From Evansella cellulosilytica DSM 2522 (GTDB lineage Bacteria; Bacillota; Bacilli; Bacillales; Salisediminibacteriaceae), in NCBI RefSeq assembly GCF_000177235.2, contig NC_014829.1, positions 930,001 to 994,000 of the forward strand: 64,000 bases of DNA, read 5' to 3'. Positions within the stretch are counted from its first letter, which is position 1; each line of letters opens with the position of its first letter. This document shows positions 35,819-44,777 of the stretch, piece after piece. The notes beneath the pieces are model-generated. The model had not been told where the DNA came from. It ran no database searches and saw nothing but the letters and a program-made list of their open reading frames with translations. A program made the position numbers and the translations under genes.

Positions 35819-36613
35819 ATGCCAGAGTTGCCAGAAATGGAAAACTATCGGCTGTTATTAAACGAGCGTATTGCTGGACAGAAAGTAACAGGAGTTGAGG
35901 TGACACGCGAAAAAACGATAAATGTACCGGTTCAATCATTCTTAAAAGAAGTGAACGGTACAATCATTGAACATATAGATCGAAGAGCAAAGCACCTTAT
36001 TTTTAAATTAAGCAATGGAAAACGACTAGTTTTACATTTAATGCTAGGTGGCGTTCTCTTTCTCGGGAATGGAGAAAATGATCCAGACAGAACAAGACAA
36101 GTGACATTGACAATCGGAAAAATAGAATTGTTTTTTATCGGGTTACGTTTAGGGTATTTGCACCTAGTCACTCAAGAAGAAATGGAAGAACAATTCAAAG
36201 ATCTTGGTCCCGAGCCATTACAGATTACTATAGATGCTTTTAATGAGCTGATAAAAAAGAGAAAAGGTATGCTAAAAACAACCTTAGTTAATCAAAAGTT
36301 TATATCAGGCATAGGAAACCTTTATTCTGATGAGATTTGCTATGAAGCAAGACTATTACCTGAAAGAAAGATGAATGAACTCTCCACTCAAGAAGTGTTA
36401 GACCTCTTTCAATCTATACAACATGTTTTACGAAGAGGAATATCGCAGGGTGGGTATATGGATCCTTTATTCAATGGTGATGCCCAAACAGGAAACTATC
36501 ATGCATTTGTATATGATAGAGAAGGAGAAGCGTGTAGTAGGTGCCAAACGCATATTGTGAGAGAAGAAATTTCATCGAGAAAATGCTTTTATTGTCCAAA
36601 CTGTCAAAAATAG
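35819..36613 (+). CDS. Formamidopyrimidine-DNA glycosylase family protein (Fpg/Nei)
   Basis: A 264-residue DNA repair enzyme. MPELPEMENY places the catalytic Pro2 and Glu3 directly after the initiator Met, which fixes the start at 35819; a reading from 35804 would bury Pro2. The helix-two-turn-helix region has LVNQKFISGIGNLYSDEICYEARL. The zinc finger has CSRC and CFYCPNC. It is shorter in the middle than MutM and resembles a Bacillus paralogue. It removes oxidised bases. A 51-bp palindromic repeat lies just downstream. Confidence 0.85.
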   Translation: MPELPEMENYRLLLNERIAGQKVTGVEVTREKTINVPVQSFLKEVNGTIIEHIDRRAKHLIFKLSNGKRLVLHLMLGGVLFLGNGENDPDRTRQVTLTIGKIELFFIGLRLGYLHLVTQEEMEEQFKDLGPEPLQITIDAFNELIKKRKGMLKTTLVNQKFISGIGNLYSDEICYEARLLPERKMNELSTQEVLDLFQSIQHVLRRGISQGGYMDPLFNGDAQTGNYHAFVYDREGEACSRCQTHIVREEISSRKCFYCPNCQK

Positions 36614-36634
36614 ATCTTTTGAATGATGTGGGCA

Positions 36635-36685
36635 GCGCCATCTGCCAGTGAGCAAGAAAAAAGTATTGTGAAGGTAAGATGGCGC
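36635..36685. repeat. 51-bp repeat with terminal inverted repeats
   Basis: A single copy bounded by gcgccatct and agatggcgc (9-bp perfect inverted repeats), with the same interior (tgagcaagaaaaaag, gtgaaggta) as the tandem units at 19084-19286. Located between two convergent genes. Confidence 0.85.
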
Positions 36686-36699
36686 GTGCAATATGCAAC

Positions 36700-37209
36700 T
36701 TAGTAACTCTCTTTTACTTTCTCTTCCAAATCTTTAATTAATTTACTAATATGTTCCGAGCCGTACTCAAATATCTTATTCTGTATATGACGCGGAAACA
36801 TTTCTTTAATATCGTCAGTAAAATAGCTCCCATCACGAGGTAACGAATGACTCACTATTTTAGTTGACTGACTCTCCTTTCGTACACTCAACACGATTGG
36901 TACGGACATTCCACTACCTTCCTCGATGACTTCTCCTTTTTGATAATATTCTTGTATTAATGCCCATAGATAAATTTCCTCTACATCATTTTCTGTTTCT
37001 AATATTTCATATTCAGCAAAAACAGCACCACCAAAGTTTGGGGTCATTATTTCTTCAGTAAGATATTTTTCAATTACCTTCGCGTCATCTGCAGAAATAA
37101 CAATATTTGATACGGATTCTTCTGTCGTCTCCTCACAACCAAACAGTAAAGCTAATGATAGTAACCCAATAAAGAATACAATTTTATAGTACACGGTCTT
37201 CCTCCTCAT
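36700..37209 (-). CDS. Putative lipoprotein
   Basis: A 169-residue protein with a signal ending in the lipobox LLFGC (Cys about residue 25). The mature part is acidic, with helices (ADDAKVIEKYLTEEI) and a basic C-terminus. It is not recognised. It is convergent with the glycosylase gene and diverges from a sigma-factor gene; whether it belongs to the sigma regulon is unknown. Confidence 0.7.
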   Translation of the reverse strand: MRRKTVYYKIVFFIGLLSLALLFGCEETTEESVSNIVISADDAKVIEKYLTEEIMTPNFGGAVFAEYEILETENDVEEIYLWALIQEYYQKGEVIEEGSGMSVPIVLSVRKESQSTKIVSHSLPRDGSYFTDDIKEMFPRHIQNKIFEYGSEHISKLIKDLEEKVKESY

Positions 37210-37421
37210 GTATAAATGCTTTCAGGGCTAGTAAGGCACAATTTTGCTTCTATTAAAATGCTTGCTAACTTGAACTATTCTACATTTCCTCACAAACCTT
37301 TATTTTCCTCTAAAAAAATATTATTAGAAACTCCAATAGACTATTTGCAACGCGACTTGGACGCGACAGCCCCAAAAAAATTAAGGGTATTTTTAGAAAA
37401 AATACAATGATTCAATCGTTG

Positions 37422-37448
37422 TGAAACTATTTTTTGTACGGAATCGTC
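37422..37448 (+). promoter_or_regulatory. ECF-type promoter upstream of sigma factor gene
   Basis: tgaaac (37422-37427) and cgtc (37445-37448) are separated by 17 bases, the pattern read by extracytoplasmic-function sigma factors of B. subtilis. It is 33 bases before the sigma gene start, so autoregulation is likely. Confidence 0.75.
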
Positions 37449-37480
37449 AAAGTGGTGTGTAAATGAGGGGAGGCGCATTC

Positions 37481-38005
37481 GTGAACAAGGAAGAGAGAGA
37501 TCAATTTCTAGAGGAAGTCATGGTTGCTCATGGCAGTGAGCTAGTGAGACTGGCTTTTACATATGTAAAAAATATAGAGGCAGCTAAAGATCTTGTTCAA
37601 AACACTTTTATCAAGTGCTACGAGAGGATCGATCATTTTCGGTACGAAGCTCAAATAAAAACGTGGCTTTATCGCATTACCATCAATGAATGCAAAGACT
37701 ATTTAAAAAGCTGGAGCTATAGGACAGAGAAGGCAGTTGATTTTCTTCAAACAACAGTGAAAGCAATACGTCCATCTGTAGAGGAGGAGTGGTTAGTAAA
37801 ATCTGATCGCCAGCAGATGAAGCGAATTGTCCTTTCTTTACCAACGAACTATCGAGAAGTGATTTATTTGTATTACTACCAATCACTAAAAATAGAGGAA
37901 ATTGCCACTGTTTGTTCTTTAAATGAAAATACAGTTAAAACACGATTAAGAAGGGCTAAGCAAAAGCTAAAAGAGAAACTAGAGGAGGTACATGTACATG
38001 GATGA
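37481..38005 (+). CDS. ECF RNA polymerase sigma factor
   Basis: A 174-residue sigma-70 family protein. Region 2 includes AFTYVKNIEAAKDLVQNTFIKCYERIDHF and WLYRITINECKDYL. Region 4 includes LPTNYREVIYLYYYQSLKIEEIATVCSLNENTVKTRL. GTG at 37481 is chosen since GGGGAGG is 7 bases upstream; the ATG at 37463 has no site. An autoregulatory-type promoter lies upstream. The next gene overlaps and encodes an LCP-domain membrane protein with an anti-sigma-like start. Confidence 0.88.
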   Translation: MNKEERDQFLEEVMVAHGSELVRLAFTYVKNIEAAKDLVQNTFIKCYERIDHFRYEAQIKTWLYRITINECKDYLKSWSYRTEKAVDFLQTTVKAIRPSVEEEWLVKSDRQQMKRIVLSLPTNYREVIYLYYYQSLKIEEIATVCSLNENTVKTRLRRAKQKLKEKLEEVHVHG

Positions 38006-38957
38006 AAAGGAGTTGAAGCAATTGCTTATAGAAGAAGATAAAGAACTCCAATTCACAGAGAATGATCGACAGAAAGTTTTCCAGAGGATTAAAAATAAAG
38101 ATAAAAATACTACCGGCTTCGTTAATAAAAAGCGTATATGGCCTGTATTTGCAACTTGCCTTGCGCTCTTCATTTTTGGTGGTTTAGTCTTATCCTCATT
38201 TTTATCGCAGAAAGAATCATTACCGATTGCATCTCATGAAGAAACGAAGAAGAATGATGCATTTTCAGTACTCCTTTTAGGGCAAGATAGTCAATCCCAT
38301 CGAACGGAAGTACACCTTTTTCTTACTTATCATGCTGATAAAAATACGGTGAAAATGATCACGATTCCGAGAGATACGTATATCATGCATCAACATTCAG
38401 GTAAAGAAAGTGCAGAAAAGCTTGGGAACGTAAGTGCATTTAACGAAAATATTCAAAGAACGAAAGATCAAATAGAAGAGTTAATCCAAGTTCCAATTGA
38501 TTACTATGTTTTATTTGATATAAATCAATTACCAAAAATGTTAGATAACTTAGGTGGATTTACGATAGCTTTTGAAGAGTCTGTTACTATAAACGGTGCT
38601 AGTGGTTCGATTGAAGTGAAGGAAGGGGAGAATTATTTTACGGGAGAAGAATTAATTCGTTTATTTTTTGAGTTGAGAAAACATCCAGAAATTTCATTTG
38701 AGCTAGAAGAATTTATTAGTCAGTACTTAAAAAATAACGCAGAAAACATGAGTGAAATCGATTTGACTGAAATAATTATTGAAACGAATGTTACTTCCTT
38801 TCAATCTGTTGAAGCTGATTCCATACGTCACGTGGAAGACTTAAACATAAGTGAGGATGGAACTGTTGAAATTGTCGATGGAATATATTATTACAAGTTA
38901 GATGAGAACAAAATTAAAGAAATATCCGAGAAATTTATAAAACATTTGAATGAGTAA
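37998..38957 (+). CDS. Anti-sigma-like protein with LytR-CpsA-Psr (LCP) domain
   Basis: A 319-residue single-pass membrane protein. The cytoplasmic N-terminus (1-47) is charged and could hold the sigma factor. TM is about 49-66. The outer part is an LCP-like domain with FSVLLLGQDSQSHRTEVHLF and MITIPRDTYI, which carry the Asp and Arg residues used by LCP phosphotransferases. The domain is followed by a long acidic tail. ATG at 37998 (9 bases from GGAGG) is preferred to 37992. The gene overlaps the sigma gene, typical of sigma/anti-sigma pairs. Confidence 0.75.
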   Translation: MDEKELKQLLIEEDKELQFTENDRQKVFQRIKNKDKNTTGFVNKKRIWPVFATCLALFIFGGLVLSSFLSQKESLPIASHEETKKNDAFSVLLLGQDSQSHRTEVHLFLTYHADKNTVKMITIPRDTYIMHQHSGKESAEKLGNVSAFNENIQRTKDQIEELIQVPIDYYVLFDINQLPKMLDNLGGFTIAFEESVTINGASGSIEVKEGENYFTGEELIRLFFELRKHPEISFELEEFISQYLKNNAENMSEIDLTEIIIETNVTSFQSVEADSIRHVEDLNISEDGTVEIVDGIYYYKLDENKIKEISEKFIKHLNE

Positions 38958-39095
38958 AAAGGCGCCATGAAAACGATTGAGATCAGTAACAAACATATTG
39001 GTTAATCTTTCCTGCATACTTTTTTTCATATGACTCACAATATGACTACACTGATTTCATAAATCAGAATCCAATTACAAAGGAGAAATGTTGAC

Positions 39096-39296
39096 ATGGC
39101 ACAATCAAACAATTCTAATCAATTGCTAGTACCAGGAGTTCAACAAGCATTGGATCAAATGAAGTATGAAATTGCACAAGAATTTGGAGTAGAGCTAGGA
39201 GCAGATGCAACTGCTAGAGCTAACGGTTCTGTAGGAGGAGAAATCACTAAGCGCCTTGTTCAAATGGCTGAACAACAAATGGGCGGAACTCGATAA
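39096..39296 (+). CDS. Alpha/beta-type small acid-soluble spore protein
   Basis: A 66-residue SASP that coats spore DNA. It shows the conserved start of the fold ([20 protein letters not shown]), the germination protease site near [20 protein letters not shown], and the closing [23 protein letters not shown] precedes the ATG. Sigma-G control is expected for the family. A terminator follows. Confidence 0.95.
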   Translation: MAQSNNSNQLLVPGVQQALDQMKYEIAQEFGVELGADATARANGSVGGEITKRLVQMAEQQMGGTR

Positions 39297-39310
39297 TAAA
39301 AAATTTGGTT

Positions 39311-39346
39311 AAACCGCTTCTTCCATTTTGGGAGAAGCGGTTTTAT
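39311..39346 (+). terminator. Terminator of SASP gene
   Basis: accgcttct pairs with agaagcggt and is followed by T-rich sequence. Confidence 0.85.
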
Positions 39347-39532
39347 TTACTAGTACCTTTATCACATGACAAATTTATGGATGATACAAAATCAAGAGGA
39401 AAATACGACAATTTTTGTTACTTTTTTATCAAAATTTTTTTGTTTGAGCCTACATATTAACATTTTTACTAAACGTATAGCATAATAGAAAAAAACGGGT
39501 GAAAGTAAATAATTATGTAGGGGAGTATAAAC

Positions 39533-41368
39533 ATGACTACAAATTCTAATTTAAGTCGTGATTCCATCTTTTTATCAACATTTATCCATACGCCAGTGGC
39601 AATGATGCTTGTTTCTTTAGATGGAACGGTATTAAAAACGAATCGTTCTTGTCAAGAAACATTCGGCTATACGGAGGAACAATTAGAGAAGTTAAAATTG
39701 GATGAAATACTACATCCAGAAGACATAGAACAGAATACTCCGTTATTGGAAAGGCTCATCACGAATGATCGCCCATTAAAATTCAATGGACGAGTGATTT
39801 ACGGAGATGGCATTCTTAAACAAATGGTTTTCTATACTTCTTTAGCAAAAAGTGAATTAGGTGAACCGCTATACTATATATATCAAATACTGGAAAATAC
39901 GAATGAATCATTTCAATCTGAACTAAATGAAAGTAAAGAAAGATACAAGTCTCTTTTTAAATATAATCCAGATATGATTTATTCGATGGACCTAGATGGT
40001 TATTATACTTCTGTGAACCCGGCCTTTGAGCAAGTATTAGGATATTCTAAGTGCGAGCTTTTAAATGGAAAATTAAACTATCAACATTTAACACCGAAGG
40101 AAAAACTAAAAGAAACAATTCGTCACTTCAACGCAGCTGTAGAAGGAGAAATTCAGCACTATGAAATGCCAGCAGTTTCAAAAGACGGCGAAGTCATTAT
40201 GTTTGATATAACAAATATCCCTATTGTCGTTGATGGAAAAATTGTTGGTGTATATGGTATCGCAAAAGATATAACGGCTAGGAAAAAATCTGAGCAGGAA
40301 CTAATTATTACAAAAAAACAGCTAGAGTCCTTCATCGAAAATAACGTCGATCCGATTTTTATATATGATTTAGATGATAAGCTAATAAAAGTAAATAAAG
40401 CATTTGAGAAAACATACGGCTGGAAAAAGGAAGAAGTATTAGGTCTGTCCTACAAAGACATGCCTGTCCTGCCTACAAACATGTATTCAAACATGCAAAA
40501 GGATCTCAAATTGTTTAAAATGACGTTTAAAAGCCTAGAAACACAAAGGGTAAAAAAAGATGGATCACTCATTCACGTCGATATTTCTGGTTTTCCAATT
40601 CATGATGAAGAAGGACATATTGCAGCATGGGCATTTATACATAGAGATTTAACAGAAACAAAAATGGCTGAGGAAATGATGATTAATTCGGAAAAGCTAT
40701 CGATTGCTGGACAGCTAGCCGCAGGTATTGCACATGAAATTCGGAACCCTCTCACAGCAATTAAAGGCTTCCTTCAGCTGCTTCGACCTGACTTTGTTAC
40801 GAAAGAAAAATATATGAACATTATCTCGACAGAAATTGAGAGAATTGAGATGATTATTAGTGAATTACTCATTTTATCAAAGCCACAAGAAATACATTAT
40901 TCAAAAACAAACATTGTATCTATTATCGAGGAAGTAAAAATGCTTCTTGAAACACAAGCAATCTTAAAAGGTGTAGAAATAAATACTGAATTTTATTGTG
41001 AAAATACTTATATTTATTGTGAAAAAAATCAGTTGAAGCAAGTGTGTATCAATTTTATAAAAAATGCAATTGAAGCGATGCCAAATGGGGGGAACTTGTA
41101 CATAAATGTAACTGAAAATCGTGAGGAAAATGGGATATTTATTCATTTTAAAGACGAAGGAAAAGGAATCCCAAAAGAAAAAATAAGTAAAATAGGCCAT
41201 CCATTTTATACAACTAAATCTGATGGTACAGGTTTAGGTTTTATGGTAAGTAAACGAATAGTAGAGCACCATGAAGGGTATGTAGAAATCGACAGTGAGT
41301 TAAATGTCGGGACAACGATAACCGTTTTCCTACCAATGGAACAACTGTCATTTAAAGAAAAAGAATGA
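39533..41368 (+). CDS. PAS-domain sensor histidine kinase (sporulation-kinase type)
   Basis: A 611-residue soluble kinase. Three PAS domains (about 12-120, 133-250, 258-378) are followed by a dimerisation domain with the phospho-accepting His in AGIAHEIRNPLTAIKGFLQL, and an ATP-binding domain with NFIKNAIEAM, DEGKGIP and GTGLGF. No transmembrane helix. The H-box and three-PAS layout resemble KinA-type sporulation kinases that feed Spo0F, but the partner is not adjacent, so no symbol is given. Confidence 0.88.
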   Translation: MTTNSNLSRDSIFLSTFIHTPVAMMLVSLDGTVLKTNRSCQETFGYTEEQLEKLKLDEILHPEDIEQNTPLLERLITNDRPLKFNGRVIYGDGILKQMVFYTSLAKSELGEPLYYIYQILENTNESFQSELNESKERYKSLFKYNPDMIYSMDLDGYYTSVNPAFEQVLGYSKCELLNGKLNYQHLTPKEKLKETIRHFNAAVEGEIQHYEMPAVSKDGEVIMFDITNIPIVVDGKIVGVYGIAKDITARKKSEQELIITKKQLESFIENNVDPIFIYDLDDKLIKVNKAFEKTYGWKKEEVLGLSYKDMPVLPTNMYSNMQKDLKLFKMTFKSLETQRVKKDGSLIHVDISGFPIHDEEGHIAAWAFIHRDLTETKMAEEMMINSEKLSIAGQLAAGIAHEIRNPLTAIKGFLQLLRPDFVTKEKYMNIISTEIERIEMIISELLILSKPQEIHYSKTNIVSIIEEVKMLLETQAILKGVEINTEFYCENTYIYCEKNQLKQVCINFIKNAIEAMPNGGNLYINVTENREENGIFIHFKDEGKGIPKEKISKIGHPFYTTKSDGTGLGFMVSKRIVEHHEGYVEIDSELNVGTTITVFLPMEQLSFKEKE

Positions 41369-41377
41369 TAACCAATG

Positions 41378-41407
41378 ACTTAAGGAATAAATTCCTTAAG
41401 TTTTTTT
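41378..41407 (+). terminator. Terminator after kinase gene
   Basis: acttaaggaat pairs with attccttaagt with a two-base centre and is followed by seven T. Confidence 0.85.
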
Positions 41408-41409
41408 GA

Positions 41410-41611
41410 GGAATAAGGAATGACATGTGGCATCATTTCTTCACAGCATCTAGGAAAAAACTAAGAAAGTATAAATTAGCAGTGAAAATTTTATCGCTGT
41501 GCGTACTAGCGAGAAGAGCACTCACTAGTACTTTAAGAACTACGGCGAAATTCCACTGCTTCTAAGAAAGACTAAAACCGAGTTTGGAGATCGGTTTTAG
41601 TCTTTCTTATG
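41410..41611. repeat. Dispersed intergenic repeat, module C, with terminator
   Basis: Includes tggcatcatttcttcac, then tatcgctgtgcgtactagcg, gagcactcactagtacttta and cggcgaaattccactgcttc, ending in a strong stem (agactaaaaccga/tcggttttagtct) with T. Related sequence blocks occur at 49943-50041, 54965-55245 and 56762-56850. Confidence 0.75.
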
Positions 41612-41715
41612 GAAATTTTTATTGTAACATTAACACTGTGGTGATATACTTTAATACTATAAAAACATAAAACATATAAGACTACTATGTTTTATATGAT
41701 TAAGGGGGAGAAAAA

Positions 41716-42912
41716 TTGCGTAAAATTTTATTTAGCTTATTTTTATTTATCACCATCTTTTCTCTAGTCGCATGTGGATCAGAGGATACTTCACAGGAAG
41801 AAGTAGAGGATGAAAATGTGTCTACGGATCAAGAAGAAGACACAGATACAAGTGATGAAACTGAAGAAGATGCAGCATTAGAAGAAGAAACTGAAGTGCA
41901 GTATGAAGTGTGGATCGCTGACCAAGGATTAAACGAAATACACATTATCGATGGTGCAACACAAGAAATTAATGAAACAATTGATTTTGCTGATGTTGGA
42001 GATAAACCACATATGTTAGTTTTTGACGAAGAAGGTGAATATGCGTACGTCGCTAACATGGGCTCAGGAACTGTTTCTGTTATACGTGCTGAGGATCGTG
42101 AAGTTTTAACGACACTTGAAACAGATGAGGGTGCACACGCAGCAATTCCAAGTCCTGATGGAGAAAGGGTACTTGTAGCCAATACTCCAGGTCAATCTAT
42201 GACTGAAATTTTAATTGATAAAGACAACGAAGAATTTACTGTAGGAAGACATATTGATTTAACTGAAGTAGAGGCTTTACAAGACGAAGAGGAATTTCCA
42301 AACCAACGTCCGATTTGTTTACAATACACAGCTGATGGCAGTAAAGCTTATGTTACACTTGGCGGTGGTGGATTATTTGTTTTAGATGTAGCTTCTTTTG
42401 AAGTCATTGCACAGTTTGGTAAATCACAAGTAGGTGCACATGGTTGTGGTACAATTCTTTCACCGGACGGAAGTCATATGTTTGCAAACTCAGGTTCAAC
42501 AGAATTAGCTGAATATTACGTTATTGATGTTGAAACAGATGAAATAATTTATACAGGTGAAACGGGAGGGATCGATGCTCACGGTGTCGCATTTACTCCA
42601 GATGGTGAGCATTTATGGATGGTTAACAGAGTCACAGATGATGGTGCGATTATTGATCCAGTTTCTTTTGAGGTAGTTGATCATATTGAATTTGTCGGTG
42701 AGGCACCAGACTTACTAGTTTTCTCACCAGACGGTAAATATGCTTATATTTCTTTAAGAGGACCAGAGCCTGCAACAGGAACGCATGACATGGCAGGAGA
42801 TACACCTGGTGTAGCAGTTATTGATGTAGAAACGAAAACGAAAGTGAAGCTCATTGAGATGGATTTGAGTGGAGATCCACATGGTATTGACATGAGAATC
42901 GTAAATCAGTAA
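41716..42912 (+). CDS. Lipoprotein with beta-propeller (YncE-like) repeats
   Basis: A 398-residue surface lipoprotein. The signal ends in the lipobox LVAC (Cys20), followed by a very acidic linker rich in E, D, T and S. The rest has repeated propeller motifs: EGEYAYVANMGSGTVSVI, DGERVLVANTPG, DGSKAYVTLGGGG, DGSHMFANSG, DGKYAYISLRG. The start is TTG with GGGGGAG 5 bases upstream. A strong terminator follows. Function is unknown; similar folds bind ligands or redox cofactors. Confidence 0.85.
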   Translation: MRKILFSLFLFITIFSLVACGSEDTSQEEVEDENVSTDQEEDTDTSDETEEDAALEEETEVQYEVWIADQGLNEIHIIDGATQEINETIDFADVGDKPHMLVFDEEGEYAYVANMGSGTVSVIRAEDREVLTTLETDEGAHAAIPSPDGERVLVANTPGQSMTEILIDKDNEEFTVGRHIDLTEVEALQDEEEFPNQRPICLQYTADGSKAYVTLGGGGLFVLDVASFEVIAQFGKSQVGAHGCGTILSPDGSHMFANSGSTELAEYYVIDVETDEIIYTGETGGIDAHGVAFTPDGEHLWMVNRVTDDGAIIDPVSFEVVDHIEFVGEAPDLLVFSPDGKYAYISLRGPEPATGTHDMAGDTPGVAVIDVETKTKVKLIEMDLSGDPHGIDMRIVNQ

Positions 42913-42920
42913 AAATAACA

Positions 42921-42968
42921 AAACAGAGAGCGCTCTTTGGAGAACATGTCCATAGAGCGCTCTGTTTT
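42921..42968 (+). terminator. Terminator after propeller lipoprotein
   Basis: cagagagcgctct pairs with agagcgctctg and T follows. Confidence 0.85.
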
Positions 42969-43067
42969 TAGTTTTAACATGAAAGGTCACTCGGGCTGTC
43001 ATCAAAATTGACAAGCGATAACCATTCTGTGAAAATTTATTTAATAATAACAAAGAGGGGGAAGATG

Positions 43068-43550
43068 ATGTCTGTTTATGAATTTTCAGCTATACGTATG
43101 GACGGTGGAGAGCAGTCGCTTGCAGCATATGAAGGTAAAGTACTGATCATTGTAAACACTGCAACGAAATGTGGATTTACGCCTCAATTGAAGGAGCTCC
43201 AATCACTTCAAGAAAAATATGACGGCAAATTAATTGTATTAGGCTTTCCATGTAATCAGTTTATGAACCAAGAGCCAGGCACGAATGAAGAAGTCGCAGA
43301 AGCTTGCCAACTTAATTACGGTGTAACGTTTCCACTCTTTCAAAAGATAAATGTTAATGGAAAACAAGCACATCCTTTATTCCAATATTTAAAATCAGAG
43401 GCGAAGGGCCTTATGAGCAAGGATATTAAATGGAACTTTACGAAATTTTTAATTGATCAAAATGGTGAAGTGATTAACCGTTATGCACCATCAACAACAC
43501 CAGCAAAAATGGAAGAAGATATCAAAAAGCTATTACAAGAGGAGGCGTGA
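43068..43550 (+). CDS. Glutathione peroxidase-like thiol peroxidase
   Basis: A 160-residue thioredoxin-fold peroxidase. The peroxidatic Cys is Cys35 in [25 protein letters not shown] gives the Gln and the second Cys (resolving candidate), and WNFTKFLID gives the Trp/Asn of the catalytic tetrad. It uses Cys rather than selenocysteine and probably takes electrons from thioredoxin or bacillithiol. The start at 43068 has GGGGG 6 bases upstream. It reads into ydbC-like after 6 bases. Confidence 0.9.
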   Translation: MSVYEFSAIRMDGGEQSLAAYEGKVLIIVNTATKCGFTPQLKELQSLQEKYDGKLIVLGFPCNQFMNQEPGTNEEVAEACQLNYGVTFPLFQKINVNGKQAHPLFQYLKSEAKGLMSKDIKWNFTKFLIDQNGEVINRYAPSTTPAKMEEDIKKLLQEEA

Positions 43551-43556
43551 GGGGAA

Positions 43557-43778
43557 ATGTCAAATATCAAATTTGATATAATCGAAAGCTACGGTCCACT
43601 TTCTGAAAGTGCAAAAGGTTGGAAAAAGGAATTAAGTCTGATTAGCTGGAATGGGAGAGATCCAAAATATGATATAAGAGATTGGGATCCAGACCATGAA
43701 AAAATGGGTAAAGGCATCACATTATCTAAAGAGGAATTAGTAGCGCTCAAGGAGCTTTTAAATAAAATAGACCTGTAA
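43557..43778 (+). CDS. YdbC-like PC4/p15 ssDNA-binding protein
   Basis: A 73-residue protein. FDIIESYGPLSESAKGWKKE and YDIRDWDPDHEKMGKGITLS match the bacterial PC4-like family, whose dimers bind single-stranded DNA. GAGGGG precedes the start; the gene is six bases after the peroxidase gene, so they form an operon. A dispersed hairpin terminator follows. Confidence 0.85.
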   Translation: MSNIKFDIIESYGPLSESAKGWKKELSLISWNGRDPKYDIRDWDPDHEKMGKGITLSKEELVALKELLNKIDL

Positions 43779-43813
43779 AAATGGGTAGGTGACAAAATCT
43801 CTACATCGCTTTA

Positions 43814-43860
43814 AGAGGTTGAGTCAAAAGGTAGAATTTTTAACTTTTGACTCAACCTCT
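43814..43860. terminator. Dispersed hairpin, module A, between convergent genes
   Basis: agaggttgagtcaaaag pairs with cttttgactcaacctct. It likely ends both the PC4-like gene and the menaquinone operon. Confidence 0.8.
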
Positions 43861-43931
43861 ACTAGCTTATGAGACCACCACTTTTTTAGATACCCTCATC
43901 TATTTTACATATCCAATGGAATTTTTTCGCC

Positions 43932-44777
43932 TCAGTAATTCATGCACTCACGAAGTTTTTCCATATTTACACGAGGCACTAAGCCTTCTTCGGCGGCCCG
44001 TCCGAGTAACGCTTCAATCGCGTGATAGCCTTCATTACCTAAGTTTTGTGTAAAGGAATTAACGTAAAGCTCAATATGCTGCTTAGCAACGTCGGAGGAC
44101 ATTTCTTGAGCATGGTCCATCACATACGTTTCTGACGCAGTAGGTTTTTCCCAAGCCATTTCAACAGATTGTCGGATCCAATGAGAGAGTGATTTAAGAT
44201 CAAGGGAGCGACGGGCAATGATTGCACCTAATGGAATAGGAAGACCAGTATCCTCTTCCCACCAGCTTCCTAAGTCAGCGACAAGGGATAAATTGTATTG
44301 TTGATAAGTAAAACGGGCTTCATGAATCACAAGCCCAGCGTCAATTTTTCCATCACGAACTGCCGGCATAATTTCGTGAAAGGGCATTACAACAATTTCT
44401 CCAATGCCACCTTCAACCTTTTGTGCAGCCCATAGACGGAATAATAAGTAGGCAGTTGACCGATCACTCGGAACTGCTACCCGTTTGCCAGCTAACGATG
44501 CCGGTGAATGATTTTCTTTCGTTAAAACGAGTGGGCCACAGCCTCTTCCTAAAGCGCCTCCGCATGGTAGAAGTGCATATTTATCTAACACCCACGGCAG
44601 TGCAGCAAATGAAATTTTTAAAATATCTGGACTATTTTCTTCGTCGATTGCTAAACGATTTGTAACATCGATATCTGCAAACGTAACATCGAATGCAGGA
44701 GCACCCTTAACTAGCCCGTGCGTTAATGCATGAAAGACGAAAGTGTCGTTAGGGCATGGCGAGAAATAAATGTTCAA
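43932..44777 (-). CDS. mqnD: 1,4-dihydroxy-6-naphthoate synthase MqnD
   Basis: A 281-residue enzyme of the futalosine route to menaquinone, converting cyclic dehypoxanthine futalosine to 1,4-dihydroxy-6-naphthoate. The N-terminus FSPCPNDTFVFHAL is diagnostic, with KISFAALPWVLDKYALLPCG and VIHEARFTYQQYNL following in the periplasmic-binding-protein-like fold. The start is TTG directly after the mqnB stop, with AGGAGG upstream. It works with mqnB; mqnA and mqnC are not in the window. Confidence 0.92.
   Translation of the reverse strand: MNIYFSPCPNDTFVFHALTHGLVKGAPAFDVTFADIDVTNRLAIDEENSPDILKISFAALPWVLDKYALLPCGGALGRGCGPLVLTKENHSPASLAGKRVAVPSDRSTAYLLFRLWAAQKVEGGIGEIVVMPFHEIMPAVRDGKIDAGLVIHEARFTYQQYNLSLVADLGSWWEEDTGLPIPLGAIIARRSLDLKSLSHWIRQSVEMAWEKPTASETYVMDHAQEMSSDVAKQHIELYVNSFTQNLGNEGYHAIEALLGRAAEEGLVPRVNMEKLRECMNY

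Noticed and set aside
37216-37410. A 64-codon plus-strand frame upstream of the first sigma factor
   Set aside because: No ribosome site and it runs up to the ECF promoter; no family resemblance.
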